The notes beneath the pieces were generated by a model. That model was not told the DNA's origin. It saw only the letters and a program-made list of their open reading frames with translations, and made no database searches. From Paramoeba atlantica (Eukaryota; Discosea), in the NCBI GenBank assembly GCA_977017575.1, contig CDRNVI010000066.1, forward strand, positions 289,385-353,384: DNA of 64,000 nt, read 5' to 3'. Shown here in pieces: positions 1 through 10,231 of the stretch (the stretch's first letter is position 1; every line of letters starts with the position of its first letter). The position numbers were made by a program, and so were the translations under genes.

Positions 1-1545
1 GATCCCTAGCATTTGATTCCTTAATGTTATTCGACGGACTTTCGTTCCTGGTAGTTCGTGTTCTTCCTCTCGTTGGCTCAGTGGCTTCATTCGCTTCGGT
101 CCGGTCGTTCTGACTGGTGTACCCACCTGTGGTTGACCTTGGGAATACGTCACGAGTAACGGATTCTTGCTTACGTGTGTTTGTGCAACGAGTGTGTGGA
201 CATATCTTACCCCGTTCCAGACATAGGGTTGATATGCAGTTAAGGAAAAGCCTGGTAAGTTCGCCCGCTGTCGCCGCAAGACATGGGCACGAGTAGCAAT
301 TTTCGGGGTGGGGAGCACTTCCTAGTGAAGCGCTCTTCTTTCGGCACGACCATAGCTCGCCGGAGCCCTCATGCCGCCACTCGCCACCCCCCGATGAAAA
401 TCCTGCTGCTTTAAGCGTGGGCAATTGACGCGTAAATGCCCAGGCATACGACAGTTGTAACAAACTGGAGGCTGAGTAGACCGAATGCGGCGTTTTTGTT
501 TCGAGGTTTCTTCCATCATAATCCGGCCGTAAGTGTCCTCAGGATTCTTTACCTGGTGAAGTCTCTGCTGCACTTTTTCAACCGGAGCACCCACGGCGGC
601 CCAATAGTGGTTTCTCAATTCTTCGATGATGATCTTTGCAATATTGTAAAAGTTTTCGTCTGTCCAATCTTGGAGTTTCCGGGCAGCATAAATCCATTGC
701 ACGAGCATCTCAAACAGTCTTTCCCGAACAAGTGGAGGGTTGAATCGAACCCCAAATTCTTTGGTATCTCGGAGCTCGCGGACCAGCTCGCGGGGTTTAA
801 ACTCGTCTTCTGCCTCAATCCAGGGACCCCACGTTTTAGGTTCGATTGGTGAGAAATTCTTCGGGTCGGATACAGTCATTCTTTCCAGAGAGGGTAGATG
901 TTCAACGCGCTCGCCCCCAGGCATTTGAGCTTGCACTTTGGCGATCGCCAGCGAGAAATAATCAATATCCGGAAAAGGAAAGCTGTACTCCATATCAGCT
1001 TCGTCTTCCCAGCGCGCCTTCAATTCCGAGCGATCGGGATCGTTGGGATGCTTAAAGTACACTCTGCCGGTTACGGTATATCGTTCGGTCTCATCTCGGT
1101 GTCCCCATATCGCCTGAATCCAGACCTTGTGCCCGCGGGACAGTAGTAATCGCATCTTATGGGCAAATTCGTACTTTGCTTCTTCCGTCATCGGCGGCGG
1201 GACCTCATTCTGCAGGAGGGCCTCAACCTGGTCGGGGTTAAGGGTGCCTCCACGCCTACCACTACGCGGAATCGGGGGTTCGGGAGCCTGAGGCTCAGGG
1301 CTGTTGGCTCGAGAGCGGGATATTGCCCTTGTAACGGCTTGCACGATTCCAGACATTCGAAAACGTGTAGTACAGTAGTTAGAAATGGATAGCCTCTAAA
1401 CAAATCAATAAAATGTTTTGTTACTACATTAAATGCTTTGATTATAAAGCAGAGCGTACAATGCCCGCCGGCCATATCAGCATATAATAGGAAAACATAT
1501 ATAGAAAAAAAGCCCTCGCCTAAATTTCTTACCGTAAACTTTTAG
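1..1545 (-). mobile_element. DIRS/PAT-like retroelement, 5' part
   Basis: Reverse-strand tyrosine-recombinase-type retroelement whose 5' end lies near 1545 and which runs off the left edge. The terminal repeat (about 1385-1545) contains GTAAACTTTTAG and CGTACAATGCCCG, both also present in the terminal repeats near 60030-60124 and 63405. It encodes the Gag-like ORF 322-1356; bases 1-321 probably begin the next ORF region. It sits inside an RLE LINE fragment that continues from 1546. Family assignment rests on similarity to the more complete elements at 32416 and 59667. It is treated as a fossil copy. Confidence 0.7.
322..1356 (-). CDS. Gag-like protein of DIRS-like element
   Basis: A 344-residue ORF with a basic, proline-rich N-terminus, a central part with the motif WEDEADMEYSFPFPDIDYF (about residues 115-133), and a CCHC zinc knuckle at about 299-312 (CYNCRMPGHLRVNC). 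Gag proteins with a zinc knuckle package element RNA. The same layout occurs in the ORFs at 32648-33775 and 63599-64000 and in the gag fragments at 11277 and 15122. The start is the first ATG after the terminal repeat. There is no outside homology evidence for the N-terminal half. Confidence 0.7.
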   Translation of the reverse strand: MSGIVQAVTRAISRSRANSPEPQAPEPPIPRSGRRGGTLNPDQVEALLQNEVPPPMTEEAKYEFAHKMRLLLSRGHKVWIQAIWGHRDETERYTVTGRVYFKHPNDPDRSELKARWEDEADMEYSFPFPDIDYFSLAIAKVQAQMPGGERVEHLPSLERMTVSDPKNFSPIEPKTWGPWIEAEDEFKPRELVRELRDTKEFGVRFNPPLVRERLFEMLVQWIYAARKLQDWTDENFYNIAKIIIEELRNHYWAAVGAPVEKVQQRLHQVKNPEDTYGRIMMEETSKQKRRIRSTQPPVCYNCRMPGHLRVNCPRLKQQDFHRGVASGGMRAPASYGRAERRALH

Positions 1546-2172
1546 AGTCTTTTAGTGTCTTCATGGAGAAGCCCACAATCAGTCACCGCTAAGCATTTGA
1601 ACGCCTCTGGTTCCAAACCATTCTGTTCTACATACTTTTTATTTTTCCTGGCCAGTGCGTTTTCCATTAGTTGTTCAGGGGTGAACTTTGCATTTGACAC
1701 CGTACAAGTATGTACAACAGTTACATCATACAATATCTCTCCCTGGTGAGGCCACATTATTCCCAAGTCAGGACCAGAACGTATCCGACGCGCTCTACAC
1801 GCATGTCGTTCAGCTGCATCTGCAGAAATACTTGCCTTGCACTTTGTGCAATAGAATGAAGCATGTACTCGAGGTTCGACCACGTGAGGGATCCCAGCCT
1901 TGGTGCATAAATCTGAAAGCAAACGGATCAGGTGTGTGTTTCTTCGTGGTGTTCATACCTGAACATTGTGCGCAGCCCGCAACATGATGAAGAAGGCCGT
2001 TTCCTTCTTGCTGTGACCCGCATCCCGGACAATGACAAATCCCTGAGGCTTTCGGGAGTGATATCCCCAATCGCATCATTATGGAATATCGGAAAAGATG
2101 GGGATTGATGTAATCATTAGTGGAGACCAAGTGTGAATTCGAGTCCTTTGTTCTGCTAATGACTTCACTTAA
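1546..2172 (-). pseudogene. RLE-type LINE fragment, CCHC and endonuclease region
   Basis: The reverse strand encodes the C-terminal part of an R2-like LINE protein. It shows NPHLFRYSIMMRLG, a CPGC...HHVAGC zinc motif, an EPR stretch, then RSGPDLGIMW and YDVTVVH, the acidic motifs of a PD-(D/E)xK restriction-like endonuclease, and ARKNKKYV. The frame shifts once near 1925-1935, between the zinc motif and the endonuclease. It is truncated upstream near 2172 and cut at 1546 by the DIRS-like element. The closest relatives in the window are the ORFs at 2509-5437 and 7673-9553. Confidence 0.8.
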
Positions 2173-2464
2173 TCGCTACAAACTACAAGGTGACAATTGT
2201 AATTTTCCTATACACGTATTAATCACATATGCTCTTCGGGCATATGACGCGGCAATGAAGGCAAGAACTTGCGTACTGCTTGACCCTTGGTACCGCGTTG
2301 AATATCGATGGTGAAAAATTGAGCTGAAAATGGCTAATTGTAAGATTGTTCTGGTTTGCTTGTGCTCGTTTGTACACGTTTTCTCCTAATTGCAAAAGAG
2401 GATAGGTCTCCTACCTCCATTCGCATAATCCGCGGTTTGGCCTATTCGTGATGTGGATAGATGT
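2173..2464. other. Unassigned spacer
   Basis: No coding similarity or repeat unit is visible here. It lies between the end of the reverse-strand LINE fragment and the leader tag that marks the start of the forward LINE. A phrase rich in TTGCTTGTGCTCG near 2370 weakly recalls the spacer inside the large minisatellite at 21287. Confidence 0.4.
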
Positions 2465-2480
2465 TTTCTGTACCTTGTTG
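2465..2480 (+). other. Spliced-leader-like tag at LINE 5' end
   Basis: TTTCTGTACCTTGTTG is identical to the last 16 bases of the 32-nt leader seen complete at 15053-15084 and 44321-44352. It lies 28 bp before the LINE start codon at 2509 and is the last element-like sequence before unrelated DNA. I read it as the 5' end of a retrocopied, trans-spliced LINE transcript. Confidence 0.55.
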
Positions 2481-2508
2481 AATATTTTTCGTTAAACGGT
2501 TAACTAAT

Positions 2509-5437
2509 ATGTCATCTCCTCAAGTGAGCGAGCTGATACACAACGATCGAGGAATGAATAAATCACTTTGTGTCAAAAGTAAACCAAAGAAGTTGCGTCG
2601 AATCAAAGTGATTAACAGCGCAAAAGAGCTCTCAACGACATGGGCAGATCACGAGAATTACGATTTCCCTCCACGACACAAAATTAAGATTAGGAAATCA
2701 CCAAGTTCAGACTGAGACTCTGGCTCGGGCGGTATCTCACCTCCAGATGAACTTCCTTCTGAGGATGAACATACCAGTGCGATGTCAACGGATGGCGATG
2801 ACCAGGAGGTAATACAAGAACAGGTATTTTCCAAATCTCCGGATCGTGTGTACGAAATTATCAAAGAATGGGGAAAAGGAAGCACATGTGAAATCCGTTG
2901 GGGATTCAACGAGAAACAAGTATACGATAGCGTAGGGACGGTGACTAAGAGAACTGTACGTCGAGGGGCGGTAAAGCTCAGAATATCATACAAACCAAAA
3001 GATGCTAGTGAAGGTCCTTCAGGTTTTATCTATCTACCGCAATCTACGAAAATCAAGATTTGGTCAATACGTGAAACGAAAGTCAACAGAATCAAATCTT
3101 TAGGGGAGGCTATCGAATCTATCGAAGAAAAGCAAAATGAAGCATCCGAATCGATAGAAGTGAGTCGTGATTTAGACCCTCTTCCAAGATTCGCGCAGAT
3201 CGATCCCTCTTTTTCGGTGCACGTTGTTGCAATATTTCGTTCGATCGTTAGCGCATATCCGAAAGCCAAAACAGAGTCTGAAAAAACAATTATATGGCAC
3301 AAACTGTTAAATGCGCCCCGAGATTCCTTGGCTTCGATTCATCAAAATCTCATTCGGCGCCATAGTTCAGCGAAAACACATAAGAAAGCCGGAATTGACG
3401 AGCAGAACTCAAACCTAAGCGAGAAGGAGCGCTTGGAACAAGACATCGATAGACGTTCAATCAGAAGTGCTTTGCAGGCGGGAAAAGCAAATAACGTTAG
3501 AAAGGCCACGCGCATTTTAGATAACGTATATCGAGAATCCTACCTTACTGCAGAAGAAAAATCTCGGGAACTGAAGAGACTACATCCTAACGGACCTTCC
3601 CCGCAAGGTACTGACCAAGAACTTCCTCGGATCGCAGTAGTGGAAAATTTAGAAGTGCGCCTAGCCACCGAAAAATTATCTCGAGGTGCGTCACCTGGCC
3701 CCACTGGATTCAGTGAAAGTATGCTTCGCCTCTTGGCCGAGGACGAGGAATCGTGCCTCTCCTTGTGTCACATGTTCCGAGATGTAATAAATGGTGAAGT
3801 GTCACAATGCGTTCGCACGCGCCTTACGCGATGCAGAATGATAGCTTTGGCGAAGCCAAACAATGACATAAGACCTGTAGCGATGGGGGAAACTATTCTT
3901 AAGGTCTGTGGTTCTATTCTTCTCCAGCGTCACGAATGTGCACTGAAATCTCTCTTCCAGCCGATTCAACGTGGTATTCTACAAAAAAGCGCATGTGAAT
4001 CAATCGTTCATGAGTTGATTTCTGAATACGAAGCTGGTAGCACGATTCTCACCGTAGATTTCAAGAACGCATATAACACACCACACCGCACAGCTATTGA
4101 ACAAGCCCTATTCCAGTACCCCGTCTTCAAGCACTTCTTGAGAATATTTTATCTAGAATATGGACAGCCATCGGATCTCCTTTTCTTTGCCAATAGCTCA
4201 CTGTACTCTACAATCGAAAGTTCATCTGGATTTCGGCAAGGATCAGCATTATCCTCTCTGTATTTTTGCACTTTGCTACAAGGAGCTTTGAAGGAAGTCG
4301 CGGATGCGTATCCAGAAGTCACCTTACGAGCTTATCAGGATGACGTCACAATGAGTTCCAAAAATGAAGCCTCTCTAGAAGTAGCTTTCAAACATTTTCA
4401 AGAGCTTACAAAGGACCTGAACCTGGAAATAAACTTCCACAAGTGTGAAATCTTTCAAGGATCAAAAGCACAACACTGTAAAGTTTCAGCACTTCGAGAA
4501 CTGGGAGTTCAGGATTGCGTGGATACGATCAAAGTGCTTGGAGGCTACATAGGCAGCAATAAAGCAGTCGAACGGAAGCTCCTGGAAAAATTAGAAAAAC
4601 ACAATTGTTTATTCCGAAGACTCGGTTGCATGGGGCCAAGCAATTTGTCACTTGCTATTCTCAAGCGGTGCACGTTGCCGCGCCACGATTACCACTTGCG
4701 AGTGCATAAACCAGGCGCATCGCTCTCGTTGGCGCAAGAATTCGATAAAGAGATTCGAGGTGTTTTAAAGAGATGGTGTGGGGCGGACGACGACGCTTTG
4801 TCATTAGATTCGCTCCCTTGCAAAATGGGGGGAATAGGCATAACTTCCACGATCCTGAAACATCGTTTCCTTTTCGACCTTTCTCGCAATTCTATTGATG
4901 AGCATGTCAAAACCATTGAAGCTCCGGTAGAATCAGAGGAAAAACGAAAAGCTAACAAGAACTCAGGGTCGCAGGGAGCGCGCACCAGCATGAAAAAAAT
5001 GATGAAAAGTGAACATGAAAAAGTAGCCGCAGAGCTGAGCGGGAATCCTCGATTCGGGAACATCATGAAAAGATCGCAAGAGTCAAATTACCATCTATTC
5101 TCGACCAGCAACTATGTGAATCCTTACCTATTTAAACAAACCCTCACGATGCGTCTAGCGATAAGACTGGAGAATGCCCCAGAAACCGTTTCGTGCCCAG
5201 GATGTGGAACCATTGAATCACCGAGCAATATTATTCCACATGTGGCCGGCTGTTCGCGATGTGCAGGAATGAATAGCACAAGGAAACACTCACACATCGT
5301 ACGGTATTTATCTAACTTGTGTGCCAAAGCAGGGCTGCCATGCGCCATTGAGCCTCGTCTTTATTCATCCTTTTTCTGTACAAAGTGCAAATGTTCAATC
5401 TCACCCGACGCCGCAGAAAGACACCCATGTCGCAATA
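2509..5437 (+). pseudogene. R2-like RLE LINE protein, C-terminally truncated
   Basis: Non-LTR retrotransposon protein for target-primed reverse transcription. From ATG 2509 the frame runs to a TGA at 2713-2715 and reopens in the same frame to 5496, so one in-frame stop separates a short N-terminal part from the main body (ATG 2782). The N-terminal region has a beta-rich stretch (CEIRWGFN onwards). The RT has motif A VDFKNAYN (Asp codon 4057), motif B FRQGSALSS, and motif C YQDD (4333-4344). A zinc motif CPGC...HVAGC follows. The protein ends after ERHPCR, just before the PD-(D/E)xK endonuclease, where an 18-bp repeat begins. The copy at 7673-9553 keeps that endonuclease. Bases 4061-4711 are duplicated almost exactly at 11760-12411. 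Confidence 0.85.
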
Positions 5438-5482
5438 AGGAAAGGTCTTACAGTAAGGAAAGGTCTTACAATAAGGAATTTT
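5438..5482 (+). repeat. Short 18-bp minisatellite, about 2.5 units
   Basis: Units of AAGGAAAGGTCTTACAAT directly abut the truncated LINE ORF and are read in frame as KERSYN. The reverse complement is the unit of the array at 47048-47150. Confidence 0.8.
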
Positions 5483-5624
5483 TTTTTTCAAATTAGCAAT
5501 TCTTTTTCTTTCCACAGATGTATCTTTTTTCTCAGCCCAAAACTAGCAATTTAATCTCCTCTAAGTACATACTACAAATAAGAAAAACAGTAAAAATTAA
5601 AACAAGCAATCCATTCCCAATCCA
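5483..5624. other. AT-rich spacer
   Basis: A T-run, then CTTTCCACAG and AT-rich DNA without coding potential. It separates the minisatellite remnant from the 3' end of the reverse-strand LINE. Confidence 0.4.
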
Positions 5625-5922
5625 TTCGCGCGTTCAGGACCGGGTCTTTCGACCTCTCCACGGCCTGACTTGTAAACCCTTCCCTTGTTATATGGGAGGG
5701 CGCAGGCGCGGGCCTGTGTCGACAGCGACACGGTCACGAAACAGGATGCTGGCCGACGGGGAGGAGATTCACTACCCGTGTACTACCTCACTTGGGGTAC
5801 CTAGCCCTCGCGGGCTAGGCGTGAGTATAGACTCTGTCGACTCGACCAGCATCCCGACCAGCTCTTCATGGGCGCAAACGTGTTCCCGTGCCAAAAGGGG
5901 CGCGGTTGACGTTTACGAACGT
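5625..5922 (-). other. 3' UTR of second-clade RLE LINE
   Basis: GC-richer sequence downstream of the ORF at 5923-6714. It contains inverted segments such as CCTCGCGGGCTAGG and ends with TCGAAAGACCCGGTCC. A similar end (TCGAAAGACCCGGTCC) occurs near 20120-20145, so this 3' terminus is shared with another copy. Confidence 0.6.
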
Positions 5923-6714
5923 TTACACCTCCGTAGGAGAGAGCGGATCCTCAGGAAGTAAACGAGTAACCATCATGCGCGCCTGAAGGCGCATGAGGGT
6001 GACGTTCAGCTCCGTAAAGATTCTGCTCGTGGCTTCCCCCTCTGTCAATAACCCACACGAGGCATGTGAGAGACGTTCCCCAACTTTGCGGATCACTGCT
6101 GAAGCACTGGGGCTCCAGGCGCCATAGCTTTCGACCACCATGGCCGTAAAGTCACACCCGGCGTCAACGGCTTCCCGGCGCTGCCTACCCTTCTCCATGG
6201 AGGAATAATGCTCGGCAAACGACCCCGCGGTTACCCAGCTAGCATTCCGGACTTTGTCCGTATATTTTAGTTGCTGAGCATGGGTGACCGCGAAGTCAAG
6301 CACGATGGGATTCCCCAAGAAAAGACTGCGCAGGTATACGTCGCCAGGTCTGGTGAGGGCCCCCCCTGAGCCTCTGTTGCCAAGACTTTTCTCCCGTTGT
6401 GGGGCCAGTTTGGCTCTGCTGCAAAGGTCCGTGAACTGATCTGCCACGGCATTGTGCCTCGCGATAATTCCGTTGTCGTGCTTGCAAGACAATGCGTGGT
6501 CCCCTTTTGTGTCGAGTGGAAGAGGGCATTTCGGCATAGGACACTTCCCTTCTTCAGGGTAAACATCGATCCCTAACCACCAACGGGCCAAGGTTCGAAA
6601 TGCTGTAGGGGTAAAGGAATACCCCATGTCCTTAGACGGGGTTACAAAAGCCCAGCTGCTTGCCCCTTTACCGCACTGAGATATCCATCGTGCTCGTGTC
6701 CGCACATCTGACAT
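5923..6714 (-). pseudogene. RLE LINE C-terminal fragment, second clade
   Basis: A 263-residue ORF without an RT. It starts with the GASSWAFVTP stretch, then a zinc motif (CPMPKCPL...GDHALSC) followed by ARHN, then RPGDVYL and LDFAVTH, the acidic residues expected of a restriction-like endonuclease. The DHAL-C...RHN pattern is known from a distinct group of RLE LINEs in diverse eukaryotes and differs from the HVAGC pattern of its neighbours. The RT half is missing upstream, consistent with 5' truncation near 6720. Its 3' UTR is at 5625-5922. Confidence 0.7.
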
Positions 6715-6792
6715 TTCGTATGATTGGGAGAAATCGTGGGCCGCGATCGCGTAGCTGATGTCTCGTTGGCGTGGAATCTTCTTTTCTTTTCC

Positions 6793-6825
6793 TGTACCTT
6801 GTTGAAAACAAACTGTACCTTGTTG
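6793..6825 (+). other. Two tandem spliced-leader-like tags
   Basis: TGTACCTTGTTG occurs at 6793-6804 and again at 6814-6825, separated by AAAACAAAC, and is followed after six bases by an ATG at 6832. Repeated leader addition to a retrocopied gene would give this pattern, as is established for relict leaders in dinoflagellate retrogenes. Confidence 0.5.
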
Positions 6826-6831
6826 ACTACC

Positions 6832-7224
6832 ATGATCCTTTTAAATGCCACATCGTCGGAAGATTCGCGTTTTCGTCCGCGATTCAAGGCAATTGGCCGT
6901 CGAAGAGAAAAGGAATCGAGTGTGACGCGCGTCTGCAAAAACGTCGCGTGCTTGTTGAAAGTACGAAGTGATACTTTTCATCTGGAAGGTTTGTTGATGA
7001 GCACGGTTAACCCATTTACGCTCCGGCAAACTGGAAAGATGGAGAGTGTTGCGGAATGCTTTCAACGGGCACGTGATGAGATTGTGTATTCTGGAGTGGC
7101 GGGAAGTGAGACTTCTTGTCTCGGAGGTTTGTTGATGAGCACGGATAACCCCTTTACGCTCCGGCAAACTGAAGAGACAAGAGGTATCACTCCTGCTGCT
7201 GCAGGGTGCACGTCTCTTGCGTGA
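6832..7224 (+). CDS. Small ORF with internal duplication, unknown
   Basis: A 130-residue ORF starting at the first ATG behind two leader-like tags. I do not recognise the family. It contains an imperfect internal repeat: LLMSTVNPFTLRQT and, about 40 residues later, LLMSTDNPFTLRQT. The N-terminal part is Arg/Lys-rich. No signal peptide or membrane segment is evident. It could be a retrocopied host gene or a chance ORF over a DNA repeat; the tag position favours the first. Confidence 0.35.
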   Translation: MILLNATSSEDSRFRPRFKAIGRRREKESSVTRVCKNVACLLKVRSDTFHLEGLLMSTVNPFTLRQTGKMESVAECFQRARDEIVYSGVAGSETSCLGGLLMSTDNPFTLRQTEETRGITPAAAGCTSLA

Positions 7225-7667
7225 CGCACGCCAACACACCGATTGAACACAACACCGATACATGGCGTTGGACGAAGGTTTAGTCTTGATTACCGATCCG
7301 GAAATCTTTTGCTTGTTTTGCTTTTGCTTGTTTGTTCATATTGCTGGTTTTTGCCACCTTTGGCCCTATAAATTCTGACGGCGTCTACTGAGTAACTCTG
7401 GCTGTGTCTTCCCCCATATCAACAAGGAAGGTCATTTATCTGCCATCGGATTCATTCATTCATTCCATTTCCTAAAACAAAGGTCTTATTAAAAACAAAG
7501 GTCTTAATAAAAACAAAGGTCTTTGCGGTAACGATAGTGACTGATACGGTACACGTCTTAACAAAAAGATGGTCTTAACATTTTTTTTCTATAGATACAC
7601 GTATACTCAATTCCAAACGCTTCAAATAAGTAAGAGGAAGAGGAGGACGGGAGTAACAAAAAAAAAA
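7225..7667. other. AT-rich spacer with minisatellite remnant
   Basis: No gene. A 49-bp stretch at 7324-7372 (containing CATATTGCTGG and GCCCTATAAA) recurs inverted at 19772-19820. At 7476-7527 there are nearly three units of AAACAAAGGTCTTATTAA, related to the larger minisatellites. A short run of CATT repeats lies near 7453. Confidence 0.6.
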
Positions 7668-7672
7668 TATTC

Positions 7673-9553
7673 CAACCTGTCCAGCGGGGAATCCTACAGA
7701 AAAATGCATGTGAATCTATCGTCCACGAGCTGTTGGAAGAACACGAAGCAGGAGCCACCATTTTGACTATCGATTTTAAGAATGCGTACAACACGCCACA
7801 TCGCACATCAATAGAGAAAGCTCTTCTTGAGTATCCGGTATTCAAATATTTCATGCGAATGTTCTATTTTGAGTACGGGCAATCATCGGAACTTCTTTTC
7901 TTCGCGAACAATACCTTGCATTCCGTAATTGAAAGCTCATCAGGAGTCCGACAGGGATCAGCACTCTCGTCAGTATATTTCTGCGCCGTGCTGCAAGGTC
8001 CGTTGAAGAAAATTGCGAAACTCTATCCAGACGTCACCATTCGAGCCTACCAAGACGATGTTACCATGAGTTCTAAGAATGAATCATCATTGGAAGTTGC
8101 TTTTCTTCATTTTAAAGAACTGACAAGTGAATTAAACCTCGAAATAAATTCTCGCAAGTGCGAACTTTTCCAAGGCAATAACACCACGAACCACCGAGGC
8201 ATGTCACTTCGAGAGCTTGGGGTGGAAGACTGCGTCGATTCCATCAAAGTTCTTGGGGCGTACATAGGACACAATAAAGCAGTGGAGCGAAAACTGTTGG
8301 AAAAGCTGGAGAAACATAAATGTCTTTTCCGAAGACTCAAGATTATGGGCCCAAGCAACTTATCGCTCGCGATTCTCAAGAGATGCACATTACCGCGCCA
8401 CGACTACCATCTGCGAGTCCACAAACCTGGAGCCTCTATTCTCCTAGCACAGACCTTTGATGAAGAAATACACAAGATTCTAAAGAAATGGTGTGGTGCT
8501 GACAGTGAAGCCCTCAAACTCGCCGCCCTTCCATGTAAAATGGGAGGCCTTGGAATTACCTCAACGGTTCTAAAGCAACGTTACTTTTTCGAAGCCTCAC
8601 GCAAATCTATTGAAGAGCGAAATCAGCCCTCTAATGCTCCAGTAGATAGCTCAGCCAAGAAACAAGTAAGTAGTCCTGGATCGAAAGCTCAGGCGGTACG
8701 TACCCAGCTGTCAAAGAATATGAAGAGTGAACATGAAAAGGTAGCAATGGATTTGAACGAGAATCCCAGATTTCAAGATATCACGAAACGCACAAAAGAA
8801 GCGAGCACACATTTAGACTCGACGAACAATTACGTAAATCCCTACCTCTTTCGGTACACTCTTATGATGCGCCTCGGAATCGAACTCAGTAACGCTCCAT
8901 GCAATATCACATGCCCGGGATGTGGAATTGTAGAGTCGGCATGCAAAATCATTCCTCACGTAGCCGGTTGCCCACGATGCGCTGGAATGAACTGTACACG
9001 CAAACACTCTCATTTGGTGCGATATCTTTCCGATCTGTGTTCCAAAGCCAGTCTCCCTTGTGCAATCGAGCCACGAATTCACACGTCATTCTTCTGCACT
9101 AAGTGCAAATGTTCAATTTCCCCAGAAGCAGCAGAACAACACCCATGCCGAGCTCGTAGAATCAGATCCGGACCAGACCTTGCGATCTTGTGGCCCGACG
9201 TTGGTGAAATTTTATACGATTTAACCGTAGTTCATACGTGTTGCAGTAGCTACCGAAAGCAAAGTAGCAATGCCTTGCTCCAGAGTGCCCAAGACAGAAA
9301 GAATAATAAATACGTGAAGGAGAAAGGCTTAGATCCCGAAAGTTTCCGTTGCATTGCGATTACTGATTGTGGGGTCTTACACGAGGAGACTAAACAGCTA
9401 CTAAAGACATTGGCAAAGAGGGCAGGTCTAGATTATACGCCAACACGAGAAGCCTTTCAGCTTGAGTTAGAGAAATATTCTGCATACGCAGTAGTTTCTC
9501 AATTGCGGCAATATATTCAGGCTGAAAAATGGGTTGGAGGTCTACGACTATGA
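7673..9553 (+). pseudogene. R2-like RLE LINE, 5'-truncated, C-terminus complete
   Basis: The open frame runs 627 codons from 7673 (internal ATG 7733) to a TGA. It starts inside the RT at FQPVQRGILQ. Motif A is IDFKNAYN, motif B VRQGSALSS, motif C YQDD (8048-8059). A thumb-like region and zinc motif CPGC...HVAGC follow, then the restriction-like endonuclease: RSGPDLAILW (Asp codon 9176), YDLTVVH (Asp codon 9218) and DRKNNKYV. It ends QLRQYIQAEKWVGGLRL. The spacing matches R2-type CCHC plus PD-(D/E)xK. The upstream boundary near 7668 has no start codon, so this is a 5'-truncated insertion. Confidence 0.9.
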
Positions 9554-9780
9554 TTAGCTTTTGCTTCAAGTCAAAGCTTCAAAAATAGTACATTCTGTTG
9601 TTGATATTATGCACGCCAGATACTGCACGCCAGATATTGCACGCCAGATATTATGCACGCCTTGAATTGCACGCCAGATCTTGTTCGTTTTTCCTGCTGT
9701 TTTTTCCTGCTGTCTTATGAAATGGATTCTATCACCACCTGGTACCAAATATAACAAGGTACTAAACAACTAGGGTGAGT
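9554..9780 (+). other. LINE 3' region with short tandem repeats
   Basis: After the ORF, 9604-9680 holds about five imperfect copies of GATATTGCACGCCA. Then 9725-9780 carries one module of the type CACCTGGTACC...AACAAGGTACTAA...CTAGGGTG, which recurs in LINE 3' UTRs near 40060-40190, 49600-49760, 51050-51090, 57350-57540 and 58080-58140. Confidence 0.6.
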
Positions 9781-9929
9781 GATGTGTCTGTTTTTTTTTT
9801 AAGACGTCTGTTTCTCCTTCCTTTCTCTGAAGATCATTTGAACTGCCTGCTAGTGTTTTGAGGGTGGCACCATCCGGTAAAATCCGGTAAAATATAACAA
9901 GGTATAAAAGTTTACGGATTGAAATTCAG
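9781..9929. other. Spacer with DIRS terminal-repeat scrap
   Basis: A T-run and low-complexity sequence, then ATAAAAGTTTACGG near 9903, which resembles the outer edge of the DIRS-like terminal repeats. No coding potential seen. Confidence 0.4.
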
Positions 9930-10175
9930 GGGTAGGGGGACCTTCGATGAAGCTTCATCGAAAGTGTACAACTTTCGATGAAGCACATTGAAAGTTGTAC
10001 ACTTTCGATGAATCTTCATCGAAGGTGTTTTTGACTTTTTATTTTATTTTTTCAAATCTTCAGGCAAACGTTTTTCGCGGATCCATATAGACATTTTGAC
10101 TTTTTTGGTGCTTCATCGAAGTGTTTTGTGAAGGCTCGTAGAGGAATTTCACCGTTTCTTCAGTTTATCTTCAAA
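9930..10175 (+). mobile_element. Left arm of TIR element, solo
   Basis: Begins GGGTAGGGGGACC, then stacked palindromes around CGATGAAGCTTCATCG and GTGTACAACTTTCGATG. It matches the left arm of the complete element at 35765-36847 almost base for base up to about 10175. No matching right end is nearby, so it is an orphan arm. Confidence 0.75.
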
Positions 10176-10231
10176 AATAGCTATTTATCAAATCGGCAGA
10201 CGCAGAAAATTAGTCTCTAATCATCTGACGG

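Noticed and set aside
6985-7190. Hammerhead ribozyme pair (GTTGATGAGCACGG repeated)
   Set aside because: The CTGATGA and GAAA cores are not both present and the expected stems do not form; it is a simple internal duplication.
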